Shown piece after piece: positions 36,562 through 47,092 of a DNA stretch of 64,000 bases. Each line of letters starts with the position of its first letter. The first letter of the stretch is position 1. The notes beneath the pieces are model-generated. The model had not been told where the DNA came from. It made no database searches and was given only the letters and a program-made list of their open reading frames with translations. The DNA comes from an uncultured Cocleimonas sp. (GTDB lineage Bacteria; Pseudomonadota; Gammaproteobacteria; Thiotrichales; Thiotrichaceae). The translations under genes were made by a program, and so were the position numbers. The stretch spans positions 87,664 through 151,663 of the forward strand of contig NZ_CANLZW010000005.1 of the NCBI RefSeq assembly GCF_947495625.1, read 5' to 3'.

Positions 36562-37563
36562 TTAAACCCTCTCTATGATTTTTTCACCGAACAGACCTTG
36601 TGGTCTGAACATAAGGAAGGCCAAAGCCAGAACATAGGCAAACCAGTTTTCGGTTGCTCCACCGATCATGCCGCCAATTGAAAATTCGAATAATTTTTCA
36701 CCCACACCGATAATCAAGCCACCGATGATTGCACCGGGGATTGAAGTAAATCCTCCCAGTATCAATACGGGTAGTGCTTTCAATGCAATTAATGATAAGG
36801 AGAATTGAACACCAGATTTAGAGCCCCACATGATTCCGGCAACTAATGCGACGAAACCTGCGAGCGACCAAACGATAATCCATATAGTACGAAGTGATAT
36901 ACCAACGGTTAATGCTGCCTGGTGATCATCAGCAACTGCACGTAAAGCTCGTCCGGTTTTTGTGTATTGCGAGAATAGGGTAAGGGCGATAACCAGTAAT
37001 ATGGCAATACCAGCAGCCCATACATCTAACACGTCAATATACATACCATAATATTCTGTGCCTTCTGCCGCCCAGCCTTTGGTGAAGTCTTCTAGCCAGA
37101 TAGAACCACCAGATGGCAAACCTACATCCATCGTTTTAATATCAGCGCCCCACATAAGATCGCCAAAACCTTCCATGAAGTAGGCTAATCCTATGGTTGT
37201 CATAAACAGGATAATAGGCGCTTGATTGACCATATGTTTGAGGACTATTTTTTCTAATAGCCAGGCAAAGATGATCATCACAATCATCGTAAGGATGATT
37301 GCAAGGAAGGTGTTCATACCACTTCCCCAGTGATGAATTTCAGTACCGAACATGGCATTAATCAGATGAGCAAAGGGAACTTGTCCCGTTTGAAAACCAA
37401 CCAGTGTTAGTGCCGCAAATAATGCCATAACACCTTGAGCGTAGTTGAATATGCCTGATGCTTTAAAGATTAAAACAAATCCTAAAGCAACGAGAGAGTA
37501 CATGATTCCGGCCATCAGACCATTCAAGATAACCTCAAGTGCATTGAGAAATAATGGACTCAT
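36562..37563 (-). CDS. livH: ABC transporter permease, LivH type
   Basis: 333 residues, about eight membrane helices. Hallmarks are GLMAGIMYSLVALGFVLIFKASGIFNYAQGVMA and the loop GRALRAVADDHQAALTVGI that docks to the ATPases; the end LMFRPQGLFGEKIIERV is typical. The ATG has a strong RBS (AAGGAG). Pairs with LivM to form the transmembrane channel. Confidence 0.93.
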   Translation of the reverse strand: MSPLFLNALEVILNGLMAGIMYSLVALGFVLIFKASGIFNYAQGVMALFAALTLVGFQTGQVPFAHLINAMFGTEIHHWGSGMNTFLAIILTMIVMIIFAWLLEKIVLKHMVNQAPIILFMTTIGLAYFMEGFGDLMWGADIKTMDVGLPSGGSIWLEDFTKGWAAEGTEYYGMYIDVLDVWAAGIAILLVIALTLFSQYTKTGRALRAVADDHQAALTVGISLRTIWIIVWSLAGFVALVAGIMWGSKSGVQFSLSLIALKALPVLILGGFTSIPGAIIGGLIIGVGEKLFEFSIGGMIGGATENWFAYVLALAFLMFRPQGLFGEKIIERV

Positions 37564-37608
37564 TGTTGGCTCCTTGCGTGTGTATTTAAAACTTTAGTTA
37601 AAGTTATA

Positions 37609-38403
37609 TTAGTCATCATGACTCACCCCCAAATATGCATCAATTACGGCTTGGTCATTACGCACCACATCCGGCGTTCCATCTGCAAGTTTGCAACCGT
37701 AATCAAGCACTACGATTCTGTCTGATAAATCCATTACCACGCCGATATCGTGTTCGATTAAGGTAATTGTTGTTCCGAATACATCATTCACATCGAGTAT
37801 GAAACGACTCATATCCTCTTTTTCTTCGAGGTTCATGCCAGCCATAGGCTCGTCTAATAACAGTAACTTAGGCTGTGCAGCTAATGCTCTACCTAACTCA
37901 ACACGTTTCTGCATACCGTAAGGCAGTCTGCCTACGGGTGTTTTACGAATGGCTTGAATACCTAGAAAATCAATGATGTGTTCAACGCGTTCGCGGAATT
38001 CTAATTCTTCTCTTTCAGCTGGGCCTTTCCAGATTGCCTGCAAAAAGATATTGGTTTTCATGTGAGTGATACAGCCTGTCATCAAGTTGTCTAGTGTCGA
38101 CATTCCTTTAAACAAAGCAATATTCTGGAAGGTACGAGCTACACCTTGTCTTGCTACTTGATAAGGCTTCATCGCTTCACGTTTTTTACCACGGAACCAG
38201 ACTTCACCTTCTTGAGGATGGTAAAAACCGTTAATAACATTCAGCATCGAGCTTTTACCGGCACCATTCGGGCCAATAATCGCGCGTATTTCACCTTCTT
38301 TGATGTCAAAACTGATATCAGTAAGAGCTTTTACACCACCAAATGATAAGGATATGTTCTTAACTTCTAGTAACGTGTCACCAATTCTATTATCTTGATC
38401 CAT
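37609..38403 (-). CDS. livG: ABC transporter ATP-binding protein, LivG type
   Basis: 264 residues: Walker A GPNGAGKSS, signature LPYGMQKRVELGRAL, Walker B LLLLDEPMAGMN, and the LivG-specific FQNIALFKGMSTLDNLM. The start shares one base with the stop of the acyl-CoA synthetase gene (TAATG), so translation is coupled. The coupling of ligase and transporter genes suggests that the imported compound is activated to a CoA ester at once. Confidence 0.93.
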   Translation of the reverse strand: MDQDNRIGDTLLEVKNISLSFGGVKALTDISFDIKEGEIRAIIGPNGAGKSSMLNVINGFYHPQEGEVWFRGKKREAMKPYQVARQGVARTFQNIALFKGMSTLDNLMTGCITHMKTNIFLQAIWKGPAEREELEFRERVEHIIDFLGIQAIRKTPVGRLPYGMQKRVELGRALAAQPKLLLLDEPMAGMNLEEKEDMSRFILDVNDVFGTTITLIEHDIGVVMDLSDRIVVLDYGCKLADGTPDVVRNDQAVIDAYLGVSHDD

Positions 38404-40385
38404 TAGTTTGCCCCCTTGGTTGCTGGGGCAGGGGTAAATGTTTCTGCCTCTTCTATTCTGAGTGTTGCCTCGATAGATCCTTTACGGCCGTCTTCAAATG
38501 CAACTTCGGTGTTGATGTAGCAATCCTTCGAGCCGTTATATAAAGCGTCTATCAACACGCCGTACTTTTCAGCAACAATACGTCTACGGACTTTTCCTGT
38601 ACGAGTGAGCTCTCCATCATCTGGATCGAGTTCTTTGTGCAGTATGAGGAAACGGTGTATTTGAGATTTGGACATCAAACTATCGGTTGATAGATCTTTA
38701 TTTACTTGCTCGATGCTTTCTAGCATCATTTTGTAAACTTCTTCATGACCTGCTAATTCTTGATAACTCGCGTAACCCACATTATTTCGTTCAGCCCAGT
38801 TACCAACCGCTTCTAAATCTATATTGATAAACGCGGTGCAATGATCTTTACCATCGCCAATTGCAACGACTTCTTTAATATGCGGGAAGAATTTCAGTTT
38901 ATTTTCAATATACTTCGGCGCAAACATAGTTCCGTCAACAAACTTACCTACATCCTTGGCACGGTCGATAATTTTTAGGTGGCCATTATCAGCGAAGTAA
39001 CCAGCATCACCTGTGAGAACCCAGCCTTCTTCATTTTTGGTTTCTTTTGTTGATTCTTCATTCTTGTAGTAACTATGAAAAACTCCAGGTCCACGGTAAA
39101 TTACTTCACCATCGTCATTCACTTTTACTTCAACACCTGGAGCAGGGATACCAACAGTATCAGCGAATATTTCGCCATCAGGTTGCATGGTTATAAATAC
39201 AGCAGCTTCTGTTTGGCCATAGAGTTGTTTGACGTTAATTCCCAATGAGCGGAAGAAATCAAAGATTTCAGGCCCGATAGCCTCACCAGCAGTATAGGCT
39301 AGGCGTATTCGGCTGAAACCCATGGTGTTTTTTAGTGGGCCATAAACCAGAATATTTCCTAACCAGTACAAGAAACGTTCTTTTGCTGTGACTTGCTTAC
39401 CATCAAGCATGTCGACACCGGTTTTCCTGGCAACGCCCATGAAGTAATTAAACATTTTCTGCTTAAGCTTACTGGCATCATGCATTCTGATGGTTACAGT
39501 GGTTAAAATGTTTTCGAATACTCGTGGAGGAGCAAAGTAATAGGTAGGTCCGATCTCTCTTAAATCGGTAGCTACTGTCTCGGTACTTTCTGGACAGTTA
39601 ACACAGAACCCTGTGACATACGCTTGTGCGTAAGAGAATATGTGATCACCAACCCAGGCCATAGGCAGATAAGAAACGATTTCTTCGTTTTCTGTTAAAT
39701 TATCAAACTTAACACTGTTCCTGGCAGTAATGAGAATGTTGTTGTTTGTCATGACAACGCCTTTCGGCTTGCCTGTCGTTCCCGAGGTATAAAGGAATAT
39801 ACCTATGTCTTCGCCAGAACCTTTATTGATTTCCTGTAATAAGTAATCAGGATTTTCTTTAGCAAATTCTCTTCCAAGATCTTGAAGTTTTTCAAAGTCA
39901 TGTAAGTGTGTTTTATCGTAGTCTCTAAGTCCGCGTGGATCATCATAGATAATCGTTTCCATTGCCGGACAGTTATCATAGATCTCAAGCATTTTATCGA
40001 CTTGCTCCTGATCTTCTACTAAGGCAAAGCGTACTTCTGAGTGATCTAATACATATTGAATTTCTTCAGCGACTGAGTCCTGGTAAACCGGAACCGGTAT
40101 TCCACCCAGGCATTGTGCTGCACACATTCCCCAGTAGAGGCGAGGGCGGTTGTTTCCTACTATCGCTAGCTTGTCGCCTCGTTTAAATCCTAAAGAGGCT
40201 AAGCCATTAGCTAGAGCACTAATTTCTTCGGCTGCTTTGGACCATGTCCATGACTGCCAGATGCCTAAATCTTTTTCACGTATTGCATCTTTATTTGGAC
40301 GTTTTTTAGCGTGGTCCAATAATAATTTTGGGAAGGTATCTAAATCGTTACTTATCTTACTTGTTTCTTTGGGGCTGTCTGCCAT
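38403..40385 (-). CDS. Long-chain/AMP-forming acyl-CoA synthetase
   Basis: 660 residues from ATG 40385, chosen because GAAGGAG lies 7 bases in front; a TTG at 40403 is less likely. Motifs: the P-loop YTSGTTGKPKGVV, YLPMAWVGDHIF, the A5 box YGQTEAAVFI, and TGDAGYFADNGHLKIIDRAKD with the downstream KYIENKLKF. It makes acyl-AMP then acyl-CoA, as in FadD-like ACSL members of about 650 residues. First gene of the operon with livGHMKF. A LiuR-like palindrome lies 108 bases upstream of the start. Confidence 0.9.
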   Translation of the reverse strand: MADSPKETSKISNDLDTFPKLLLDHAKKRPNKDAIREKDLGIWQSWTWSKAAEEISALANGLASLGFKRGDKLAIVGNNRPRLYWGMCAAQCLGGIPVPVYQDSVAEEIQYVLDHSEVRFALVEDQEQVDKMLEIYDNCPAMETIIYDDPRGLRDYDKTHLHDFEKLQDLGREFAKENPDYLLQEINKGSGEDIGIFLYTSGTTGKPKGVVMTNNNILITARNSVKFDNLTENEEIVSYLPMAWVGDHIFSYAQAYVTGFCVNCPESTETVATDLREIGPTYYFAPPRVFENILTTVTIRMHDASKLKQKMFNYFMGVARKTGVDMLDGKQVTAKERFLYWLGNILVYGPLKNTMGFSRIRLAYTAGEAIGPEIFDFFRSLGINVKQLYGQTEAAVFITMQPDGEIFADTVGIPAPGVEVKVNDDGEVIYRGPGVFHSYYKNEESTKETKNEEGWVLTGDAGYFADNGHLKIIDRAKDVGKFVDGTMFAPKYIENKLKFFPHIKEVVAIGDGKDHCTAFINIDLEAVGNWAERNNVGYASYQELAGHEEVYKMMLESIEQVNKDLSTDSLMSKSQIHRFLILHKELDPDDGELTRTGKVRRRIVAEKYGVLIDALYNGSKDCYINTEVAFEDGRKGSIEATLRIEEAETFTPAPATKGAN

Positions 40386-40492
40386 CCCAGAGCTCCTTCT
40401 CAATGTCCATATAGTGGGTTTGTTATTCGAGACCTTTTAGCGGGTAAGGTCTGTCTTATTATTAGATTTTATAGCGTTTCAATGTTGACGCT

Positions 40493-40518
40493 ACATTACG
40501 TTTACGTAAAGGTAATGT
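40493..40518. promoter_or_regulatory. LiuR-like palindrome upstream of the acs-liv operon
   Basis: ACATTACGTTTACGTAAA with the other arm GGTAATGT; the inner 13 of the consensus core are intact and one base pair differs. Same sequence type as the sites at 17657, 44868 and 45732. Confidence 0.68.
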
Positions 40519-40573
40519 CCAGTGATTAAATTGACTAAAATCAATATTTTATTAATACTAATCCTAAACAGTA

Positions 40574-41422
40574 TTAATATTCGTAAAACCCTTTGCCCGT
40601 TTTTCTGCCTAAATATCCAGCATCAACCATTCTGGTTAATAAAGGGCAGGGACGGTACTTGGAATCACCCAAACCTTCGTGAAGAACTTTCATGATTGAA
40701 AGGCAAGTATCCAGTCCTATCAGATCAGCTAGTGCTAACGGACCCATTGGGTGAGCCATACCTAACATCATGATTTCATCAATAGCTTCAGCCTTAGCTA
40801 CACCTTCGTATACTGTGTAAATAGCCTCATTGATCATAGGCATAAGGATTCTATTAGAGACAAAGCCAGGGCTGTCATTGCATTCAACAGGCGTCTTGCC
40901 AATTTGCTTTGATAACTCTTCTATAGAAGCATAGGTTGAATCATCAGTTTGTAAAGCCCTAATAATCTCTACCAGTTTCATAACCGGTACAGGATTCATA
41001 AAGTGCATGCCGATCACTTTCTCAGGACGCTTCGTTTCGCGTGCTATTCGAGTTAGAGATATTGATGAGGTATTTGTTGCCAAAATCGCACTAGGTTTAC
41101 AAATAGTATCTAGCTTTTGAAAAATATCAGACTTGATTTCAAGGCTCTCGCTAGCTGCTTCAACGATTAAATCAGTATCAGAAAAGGCATCCAGAGAAAC
41201 ATTGGTTGTTATCTTACTCAGTGTTTTTTGTTTGTCTGCTTCTGTGATTCTTTCTTTTTTGATTAGGCGGTCAAGACTATTTGCGATGGTTGCAACGCCT
41301 TTCTCAAGTTGCTCTTCGCTGATGTCTTGCAGAATTACATCAAAATCTGAAGCAGCAAATACTTGAGCTATACCATTGCCCATGGTTCCTGCGCCTACAA
41401 CTCCAATCGTTTTAATTTCCAT
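40574..41422 (-). CDS. 3-hydroxyacyl-CoA dehydrogenase (hydroxybutyryl type)
   Basis: 282 residues, the standard length. NAD-binding [18 protein letters not shown], catalytic His in [17 protein letters not shown] and the [19 protein letters not shown] segment, plus the end [14 protein letters not shown]. It oxidises a 3-hydroxyacyl-CoA to the 3-ketoacyl-CoA in the cytosol. The gene follows icmF by 95 bases in the same direction and is likely in its transcript, linking the mutase product to beta-oxidation. Confidence 0.93.
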   Translation of the reverse strand: MEIKTIGVVGAGTMGNGIAQVFAASDFDVILQDISEEQLEKGVATIANSLDRLIKKERITEADKQKTLSKITTNVSLDAFSDTDLIVEAASESLEIKSDIFQKLDTICKPSAILATNTSSISLTRIARETKRPEKVIGMHFMNPVPVMKLVEIIRALQTDDSTYASIEELSKQIGKTPVECNDSPGFVSNRILMPMINEAIYTVYEGVAKAEAIDEIMMLGMAHPMGPLALADLIGLDTCLSIMKVLHEGLGDSKYRPCPLLTRMVDAGYLGRKTGKGFYEY

Positions 41423-41517
41423 CTTTATCTCTTAATCCTATGTAAGTATTCTTTAAAAATTCAATATGAGCGCACTTAGTGATTGCTCTTTAAATAAGCC
41501 TGTTCGGAATTGGTTGA

Positions 41518-44500
41518 TTACATATTTCTACGGTACTGCCCGCCAACTTCAAATAAGGCATTAGAGAGTTCACCCAAAGAACAATGTCTAGCGGCTTCAA
41601 TAAGTTCGGCAAAGATATTTCCATCATTAATAGCGGCTTCTTTGACTCGTTCTAACGCCAGTTTAGAATCTTCGTTGTGTGATTTATTAAAGCTACGTAA
41701 TCTTCTGATTTGACTGTCTTTTTCTTCGTCAGTAGAGCGCGCTAATTCAATCGTGAATTCTTTATTGCCCTTAGGGTTCAAGAATGTATTTACACCAATG
41801 ATTGGAAGGCTGCCATCGTGCTTCTTGTGTTCATAAGAGAGAGACTCGTCCTGAATTTTTCCTCGTTGATAGCCCGTTTCCATTGCGCCTAATACGCCGC
41901 CACGTTCTGAGATTCTTTCAAATTCTGAAAGTACGGCTTCTTCAACTAGTTCGGTTAGCTCTTCCAGAATAAATGCCCCTTGGTTCGGGTTTTCATTCTT
42001 GGCTAATCCCCATTCATTATTGATGATGAGCTGAATGGCTAATGCACGTCTTACTGATTCTTCAGTAGGTGTCGTGATTGCTTCATCGTATGCATTGGTA
42101 TGTAAGCTGTTGCAGTTATCATAAATTGCAATCAATGCTTGCAAGGTAGTTCGGATATCATTGAAATCCATTTCTTGCGCATGTAATGAACGTCCAGAAG
42201 TTTGAATATGATATTTTAGTTTTTGGCTTTTCTCATTCGCACCATATTTGAAGCGCATTGCAGTTGACCAGATACGGCGGGCAACGCGTCCCATTACTGT
42301 ATATTCTGGGTCCATGCCATTACTAAAGAAGAAGGAAAGATTTCCTGCGAAATCATCTATTTCCATGCCTCTAGCTAGATACGTTTCTACGTAAGTGAAA
42401 CCATTAGAAAGTGTGAAAGCTAACTGAGATATCGGGTTGGCTCCAGCTTCTGCAATATGGTAGCCAGAAATAGAAACTGAGTAGAAATTACGAACACGGT
42501 TATGCACGAAATATTCCTGAATATCTCCCATCATTTTCAGTGCAAATTCAGTAGAGAATATACAGGTATTTTGACCTTGATCTTCTTTAAGGATATCTGC
42601 CTGAACCGTTCCACGAACATTTTCTAAAGCCCATGAACGAATTTCCTGAAACTCATCATCTGTGGGTTTGCGTTTATTCTCTTTTTCAAATTTTGCTGCT
42701 TGCTGGTCAATCGCAGTATTCAAGAACATCGCCAATATCATAGGGGCAGGACCATTGATGGTCATTGATACAGATGTTGTTGGATTACACAAATCAAATC
42801 CATCGTATAAGGCTTTCATGTCATCAAGAGTGGCAATTGAAACGCCTGAGTTTCCTACCTTGCCGTAAATGTCTGGACGCTCATCAGGGTCTTGGCCATA
42901 TAAAGTAACTGAGTCAAAAGCTGTAGAAAGTCGTTTTGCATCAGAGTGTTCTGAAAGTCTCTTAAAACGATTATTGGTTCTAAAAGCGTCGCCTTCACCA
43001 GCAAACATACGTGTTGGATCTTCTCCTTCACGTTTAAAAGGAAAAACGCCTGCTGTATAAGGGAATTCACCAGGAACATTATCAAGCAATAACCATTTAA
43101 GAATTTCACCATGATCTTCAAATTGAGGGAGTGAAACTTTGGGTATTACAGTTCCTGAAAGGGTCGTGTAGGTTAGGGCGGTGCGAATCTCACGATCTCT
43201 AATTTTTACGACATATTCTTCGGCTGCATATTTCTCTTTCGTTTCTGGCCAGATTTCCAATAATTTCTTTGCTTTAGGATCTAATGCGTCTTCGCGTTTT
43301 GTAATTAAACTATCCAGGTTTTCAGAATCAGTTTCAGCTTCTGTAAGCATTCGTTTTGATTCAATTAACTGTTGTCTTTCACGTGCGATTTGCGCTTGCT
43401 GATGTACTCTCTTTTTATAGTCTCTAACGGTTTCTGCAATTTCTGCTAAGTATCTGGTTCTTTCTGGTGGAACGATGACAGAATTTCCAGAAGACTTTCT
43501 TATGTCAGATTGAGGTAATGCATCTTCTTCAACAGGTAGTCCAAGTTCTTGTAATTTAGCTAGTAATCCATGGTAAAGCGCAGTGACACCGTCATCATTA
43601 AAGCGAGCAGCGATAGTTCCGAATACAGGCATTTCTTCTGGCGGCTGCATGAATGCTTCTTGATTGCGCTGTACCTGTTTACACACATCACGATAAGCAT
43701 CTTCTGCGCCTTTACGATCAAACTTGTTGATTGCGACAAGGTCAGCAAAATCCAGCATGTCGATTTTTTCTAACTGACTTTGTGCGCCAAACTCAGGAGT
43801 CATGACGTATAAAGAGGCATCTACTAGCGGAACGATTGCAGCATCACCTTGTCCAATACCGGGTGTTTCTACAATAACCAAATCGAAGCCAGAGATTTTA
43901 CACGCGGCAACTATGTCACCAACTACATCAGGTATTTCACCCACGGAGTCTCGTGTTGCGATAGAACGCATAAATATATTTGGGTGTTCAATCGCATTCA
44001 TGCGAATACGGTCACCCAATAAGGCACCCCCAGTCTTACGGCGGGTCGGATCTACTGCGACAATCGCAATTTTCAGATTGTCTTTTTGTCCAAGACGGAA
44101 ACGTCTGATTATTTCATCGGTTAGTGATGACTTTCCTGAGCCACCTGTTCCGGTAATACCCAGTGCAGGAACGGGTTTATCTAAATTCTTTGCTGTTTCA
44201 AGTATCTCAGCTTTAAAGCTATCTTCTATAGTGTCGTTTTCAAGCGTAGTGATAACTCGGGATAGGGCGCGCCAATCTCCTTCTAATAAAGGTTCGATTT
44301 TTTTAGGTGATAATTCTCCCGGGTCAAAAGAACAGCGTTCTATCATGTCGCTGATCATTCCTTGTAGTCCCATTTTCTGACCATCTTCGGGAGAATATAT
44401 TTTAGTTACGCCATGTTCTTCTAATTCTTTGATCTCTTCCGGAACAATGACGCCACCACCACCTGCAAAGATGCGTATATCAGCGGCATCTTTTTCCTTA

Positions 44501-44778
44501 AGCATATCAACCATGTATTTAAGGTATTCAACATGACCACCCTGGTATGAGCTAATCGCTATACCTTGCACATCTTCTTGAATGGCGGCGTCTACAATTT
44601 CTGCAACTGATCGGTTATGGCCTAGGTGGATAACTTCAGCGCCAGTTGATTGAAGAATGCGTCGCATAATATTGATAGCAGCATCATGACCGTCGAATAG
44701 ACTTGCTGCTGTAACAAAACGGACTTTGCTTACAGGCTTAGTGTTAGCTATCTCTTTGGTTTTGTTGGTTTTAGTCAT
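41518..44778 (-). CDS. icmF: Fused isobutyryl-CoA mutase IcmF
   Basis: 1086 residues, the usual IcmF length. The N-terminal B12 domain carries [25 protein letters not shown], with the DxHxxG-like cofactor-binding signature. The middle is a MeaB-like GTPase chaperone ([38 protein letters not shown]). The C-terminal half is the mutase barrel ([40 protein letters not shown]). It interconverts isobutyryl-CoA and n-butyryl-CoA with adenosylcobalamin; relatives also handle pivalyl-CoA. RBS AGGAAG precedes the ATG. A LiuR-like site lies 90 bases upstream. Confidence 0.96.
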   Translation of the reverse strand: MTKTNKTKEIANTKPVSKVRFVTAASLFDGHDAAINIMRRILQSTGAEVIHLGHNRSVAEIVDAAIQEDVQGIAISSYQGGHVEYLKYMVDMLKEKDAADIRIFAGGGGVIVPEEIKELEEHGVTKIYSPEDGQKMGLQGMISDMIERCSFDPGELSPKKIEPLLEGDWRALSRVITTLENDTIEDSFKAEILETAKNLDKPVPALGITGTGGSGKSSLTDEIIRRFRLGQKDNLKIAIVAVDPTRRKTGGALLGDRIRMNAIEHPNIFMRSIATRDSVGEIPDVVGDIVAACKISGFDLVIVETPGIGQGDAAIVPLVDASLYVMTPEFGAQSQLEKIDMLDFADLVAINKFDRKGAEDAYRDVCKQVQRNQEAFMQPPEEMPVFGTIAARFNDDGVTALYHGLLAKLQELGLPVEEDALPQSDIRKSSGNSVIVPPERTRYLAEIAETVRDYKKRVHQQAQIARERQQLIESKRMLTEAETDSENLDSLITKREDALDPKAKKLLEIWPETKEKYAAEEYVVKIRDREIRTALTYTTLSGTVIPKVSLPQFEDHGEILKWLLLDNVPGEFPYTAGVFPFKREGEDPTRMFAGEGDAFRTNNRFKRLSEHSDAKRLSTAFDSVTLYGQDPDERPDIYGKVGNSGVSIATLDDMKALYDGFDLCNPTTSVSMTINGPAPMILAMFLNTAIDQQAAKFEKENKRKPTDDEFQEIRSWALENVRGTVQADILKEDQGQNTCIFSTEFALKMMGDIQEYFVHNRVRNFYSVSISGYHIAEAGANPISQLAFTLSNGFTYVETYLARGMEIDDFAGNLSFFFSNGMDPEYTVMGRVARRIWSTAMRFKYGANEKSQKLKYHIQTSGRSLHAQEMDFNDIRTTLQALIAIYDNCNSLHTNAYDEAITTPTEESVRRALAIQLIINNEWGLAKNENPNQGAFILEELTELVEEAVLSEFERISERGGVLGAMETGYQRGKIQDESLSYEHKKHDGSLPIIGVNTFLNPKGNKEFTIELARSTDEEKDSQIRRLRSFNKSHNEDSKLALERVKEAAINDGNIFAELIEAARHCSLGELSNALFEVGGQYRRNM

Positions 44779-45142
44779 GAATTCTTCCTGAATATATTTC
44801 GAGTTTAGAGCGTGGGTTTTGTACGTTCGTGGTATTGGGTTTGCTCAATTAGGTGACTTAAGTTATATTACGTTTACGTAAACGTCAACATATTTCAATC
44901 TAATTATCTATAGTTAAAGCACAACGAATGGCGCTAGATTGAAAGTTTTTTATATAACAGTATGATAGGTTATTATTTTTAACTGCAGTGGCATTATTTG
45001 TACTTTAGTCTGCATGAAAGTTCTGTATAAAAGTACTGCATGAAATCTAGTAGTTTACAGAGTTAAAAAGACTGGAAATTTAATACTAGATAGTAAAGCC
45101 TAGCATAAGTTAAGCAATCAGGATGAACCAAAAGGATGATAA
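44779..45142. other. Divergent icmF-liuR control region
   Basis: 364 bp between icmF and liuR. It contains the palindrome at 44868-44888 nearer icmF; the remainder is AT-rich and untranslated, with no other motif I recognise. Confidence 0.6.
44868..44888. promoter_or_regulatory. LiuR-like operator upstream of icmF
   Basis: TTACGTTTACGTAAACGTCA, a near-perfect palindrome of the same type as at 17657 and 45732. It could control icmF leftwards and autoregulate liuR rightwards. Confidence 0.72.
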
Positions 45143-45556
45143 ATGAGTAAGGAGCCAAAGTTTAAGACTTATACGATATCTGATTTATCAAAAGAATTTG
45201 AGGTGACTCCTCGAGCTTTGCGGCTATATGAAGAATCCGGCCTGCTAGGCCCGAAAAGAGAAGGTAACAAACGCATTTATCTAGAGAGAGATAGAGTGCG
45301 TCTCAGATTATTGTTGCGTGGTAAAAGACTCGGTTGTACCTTATCTGAAATTAAAGATATTTTTGATATGTACGAGACTAAGTCTGGAGAGAAGGGGCAG
45401 ATATTAATGCTTCTGGAAAAGATGGACGATAGAAGAAAGAAGCTCCAGATTCAAAGACAAGATGTCGATATGGCGCTGGAAGAGATTGAAAGAGTCTATC
45501 AAAAAATCCGTAAATCACTCGATGAAATAGAAGCTTCAGAGAAAATTAATTCATAG
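45143..45556 (+). CDS. liuR: MerR-family regulator LiuR
   Basis: 137 residues. The N-terminal winged HTH YTISDLSKEFEVTPRALRLYEESGLLGPKREG is followed by the wing and a long dimerisation helix rich in Arg and Gln. There is no C-terminal metal-binding Cys, so it senses an organic ligand. MerR regulators in front of liu genes bind palindromes and respond to branched-chain acyl-CoA intermediates. RBS AAAGGATG. It faces away from icmF and precedes the liuA operon by about 250 bp. Confidence 0.9.
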   Translation: MSKEPKFKTYTISDLSKEFEVTPRALRLYEESGLLGPKREGNKRIYLERDRVRLRLLLRGKRLGCTLSEIKDIFDMYETKSGEKGQILMLLEKMDDRRKKLQIQRQDVDMALEEIERVYQKIRKSLDEIEASEKINS

Positions 45557-45565
45557 ACTGTTTAC

Positions 45566-45590
45566 CAGGCTTGTTAATCTAGCCTGTATT
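45566..45590 (+). terminator. Hairpin after liuR
   Basis: CAGGCT (45566-45571) and AGCCTG (45581-45586) around a 9-base loop, followed by TATTATTAAT. It ends ten bases before a G6 copy. Confidence 0.5.
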
Positions 45591-45599
45591 ATTAATAAA

Positions 45600-45682
45600 C
45601 ACACCCCCGTACTTTAAGGCACTTTTTTCATTTCGTAGTTTGAAATATCTAAAGGAACTTGTGCAGAGTCGAGCACTTTTTA
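45600..45682 (-). repeat. G6 dispersed repeat, copy 11 (double form)
   Basis: On the minus strand AAAAAAGTGCCTTAAAGTAC, then GGGGGTGTG. To its left on that strand is a second half-unit (AAAAAGTGCTCGACTCTGCA) with an ATTTC/GAAAT hairpin, like the first part of copy 2. Confidence 0.82.
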
Positions 45683-45731
45683 ATGATATAACTCCGCGTC
45701 ATTGTTTTTTGAAAGAGCCGTATTTTTGTAA

Positions 45732-45752
45732 TTGACGTTTACGTAAACGTAA
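45732..45752. promoter_or_regulatory. LiuR-like operator upstream of liuA
   Basis: TTGACGTTTACGTAAACGTA, 61 bases before the liuA ATG. The placement fits a promoter-proximal operator of the liu operon. Confidence 0.75.
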
Positions 45753-45812
45753 TGTATCTTGCCTCTCATATTAAAACCCCAAACATTGATTCCATATTCT
45801 AAAGGACGCGAG

Positions 45813-46976
45813 ATGATTCATTACCCAACTCTTAATTTTGATCTTGGTGATACAGCAGACATGTTACGTGATGTTGTGCGAGATTTTGCCGCAAAAGAAG
45901 TCGCTCCATTAGCGGCAGAGATTGATATATCCAATGAATTTCCTAATCAGCTCTGGCCAGTATTTGGCGAGATGGGCTTACTGGGAATTACGGTTTCAGA
46001 AGAGTACGGTGGAAGTGATATGGGGTATCTTGCCCACATCATCGCCATGGAAGAAATCAGCAGGGCATCAGCCTCAATTGGCCTAAGTTACGGTGCGCAC
46101 TCTAACCTTTGCGTGAATCAAATAAACCGTAACGGTGCAGAAGAACAAAAGAAGAAGTATTTACCAAAGCTAATCAGCGGCGAACATATTGGTGCTCTGG
46201 CTATGTCTGAGCCAAATGCAGGATCTGATGTTGTCAGCATGCAGTTAAAAGCTGAAAAGAAAGGTGATCGATATGTGCTGAATGGCACAAAAATGTGGAT
46301 TACAAATGGTCCTGATGCCGATGTGATCGTGGTTTATGCAAAAACAGATCTTAAAGCGGGTCCTAAGGGAATCACTGCTTTTATTGTTGAAAAAGAATTC
46401 GGTGTAAAAACAGCCCAAAAACTCGATAAATTGGGAATGCGCGGATCAAATACCGGTGAATTAGTATTTGAAAATGTAGAAGTCCCTGAAGAGAATATTC
46501 TTGGTGGTCTTGGTAAAGGCGTCAATGTTCTCATGAGTGGTCTAGACTATGAACGTGCAGTGTTATCAGCTGGCCCAACAGGAATCATGCAAGCATGTAT
46601 GGATGTAGTTGTTCCTTATATACACGAACGTAAACAATTTGGTCGTGCCATCGGTGAATTCGAACTCATGCAAGGCAAGATGGCAGATATGTACACCACC
46701 ATGAACGCAACAAAAGCGTATGTGTATGCAGTCGGTAAAGCCTGTGATCGCGGGGAAACATCGCGTAAAGATGCCGCAGGTGCAATTCTATATGCTGCAG
46801 AAAAAGCAACATGGATGGCGCTTGAAGCGATTCAAACACTCGGTGGAAATGGCTATACCAATGAATACCCAACGGGTCGTTTATTGCGCGACGCAAAGCT
46901 CTATGAAATTGGAGCGGGTACATCTGAAATTCGCCGTATGTTAATAGGCAGAGAATTATTTAACGAAACAGCGTAA
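45813..46976 (+). CDS. liuA: Isovaleryl-CoA dehydrogenase
   Basis: 387 residues from ATG 45813, which has AAAGGA in front; a start at 45759 would add 18 residues with no RBS. Acyl-CoA dehydrogenase motifs are [40 protein letters not shown], and [36 protein letters not shown]. The Glu base of the isovaleryl type is in the YERAVL region. It converts isovaleryl-CoA to 3-methylcrotonyl-CoA in leucine breakdown, passing electrons to ETF. First gene of the operon. Confidence 0.94.
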   Translation: MIHYPTLNFDLGDTADMLRDVVRDFAAKEVAPLAAEIDISNEFPNQLWPVFGEMGLLGITVSEEYGGSDMGYLAHIIAMEEISRASASIGLSYGAHSNLCVNQINRNGAEEQKKKYLPKLISGEHIGALAMSEPNAGSDVVSMQLKAEKKGDRYVLNGTKMWITNGPDADVIVVYAKTDLKAGPKGITAFIVEKEFGVKTAQKLDKLGMRGSNTGELVFENVEVPEENILGGLGKGVNVLMSGLDYERAVLSAGPTGIMQACMDVVVPYIHERKQFGRAIGEFELMQGKMADMYTTMNATKAYVYAVGKACDRGETSRKDAAGAILYAAEKATWMALEAIQTLGGNGYTNEYPTGRLLRDAKLYEIGAGTSEIRRMLIGRELFNETA

Positions 46977-47092
46977 GTGTCTGTTTAGTAGTTGTTTTTA
47001 AAGTTACTTAAAATACTAGTATTTATCAATTTCAGTTAAACAGATTTAGTAAAACTGTTTAACTTAACTCATAAATTATTTGGAGATTAGCG

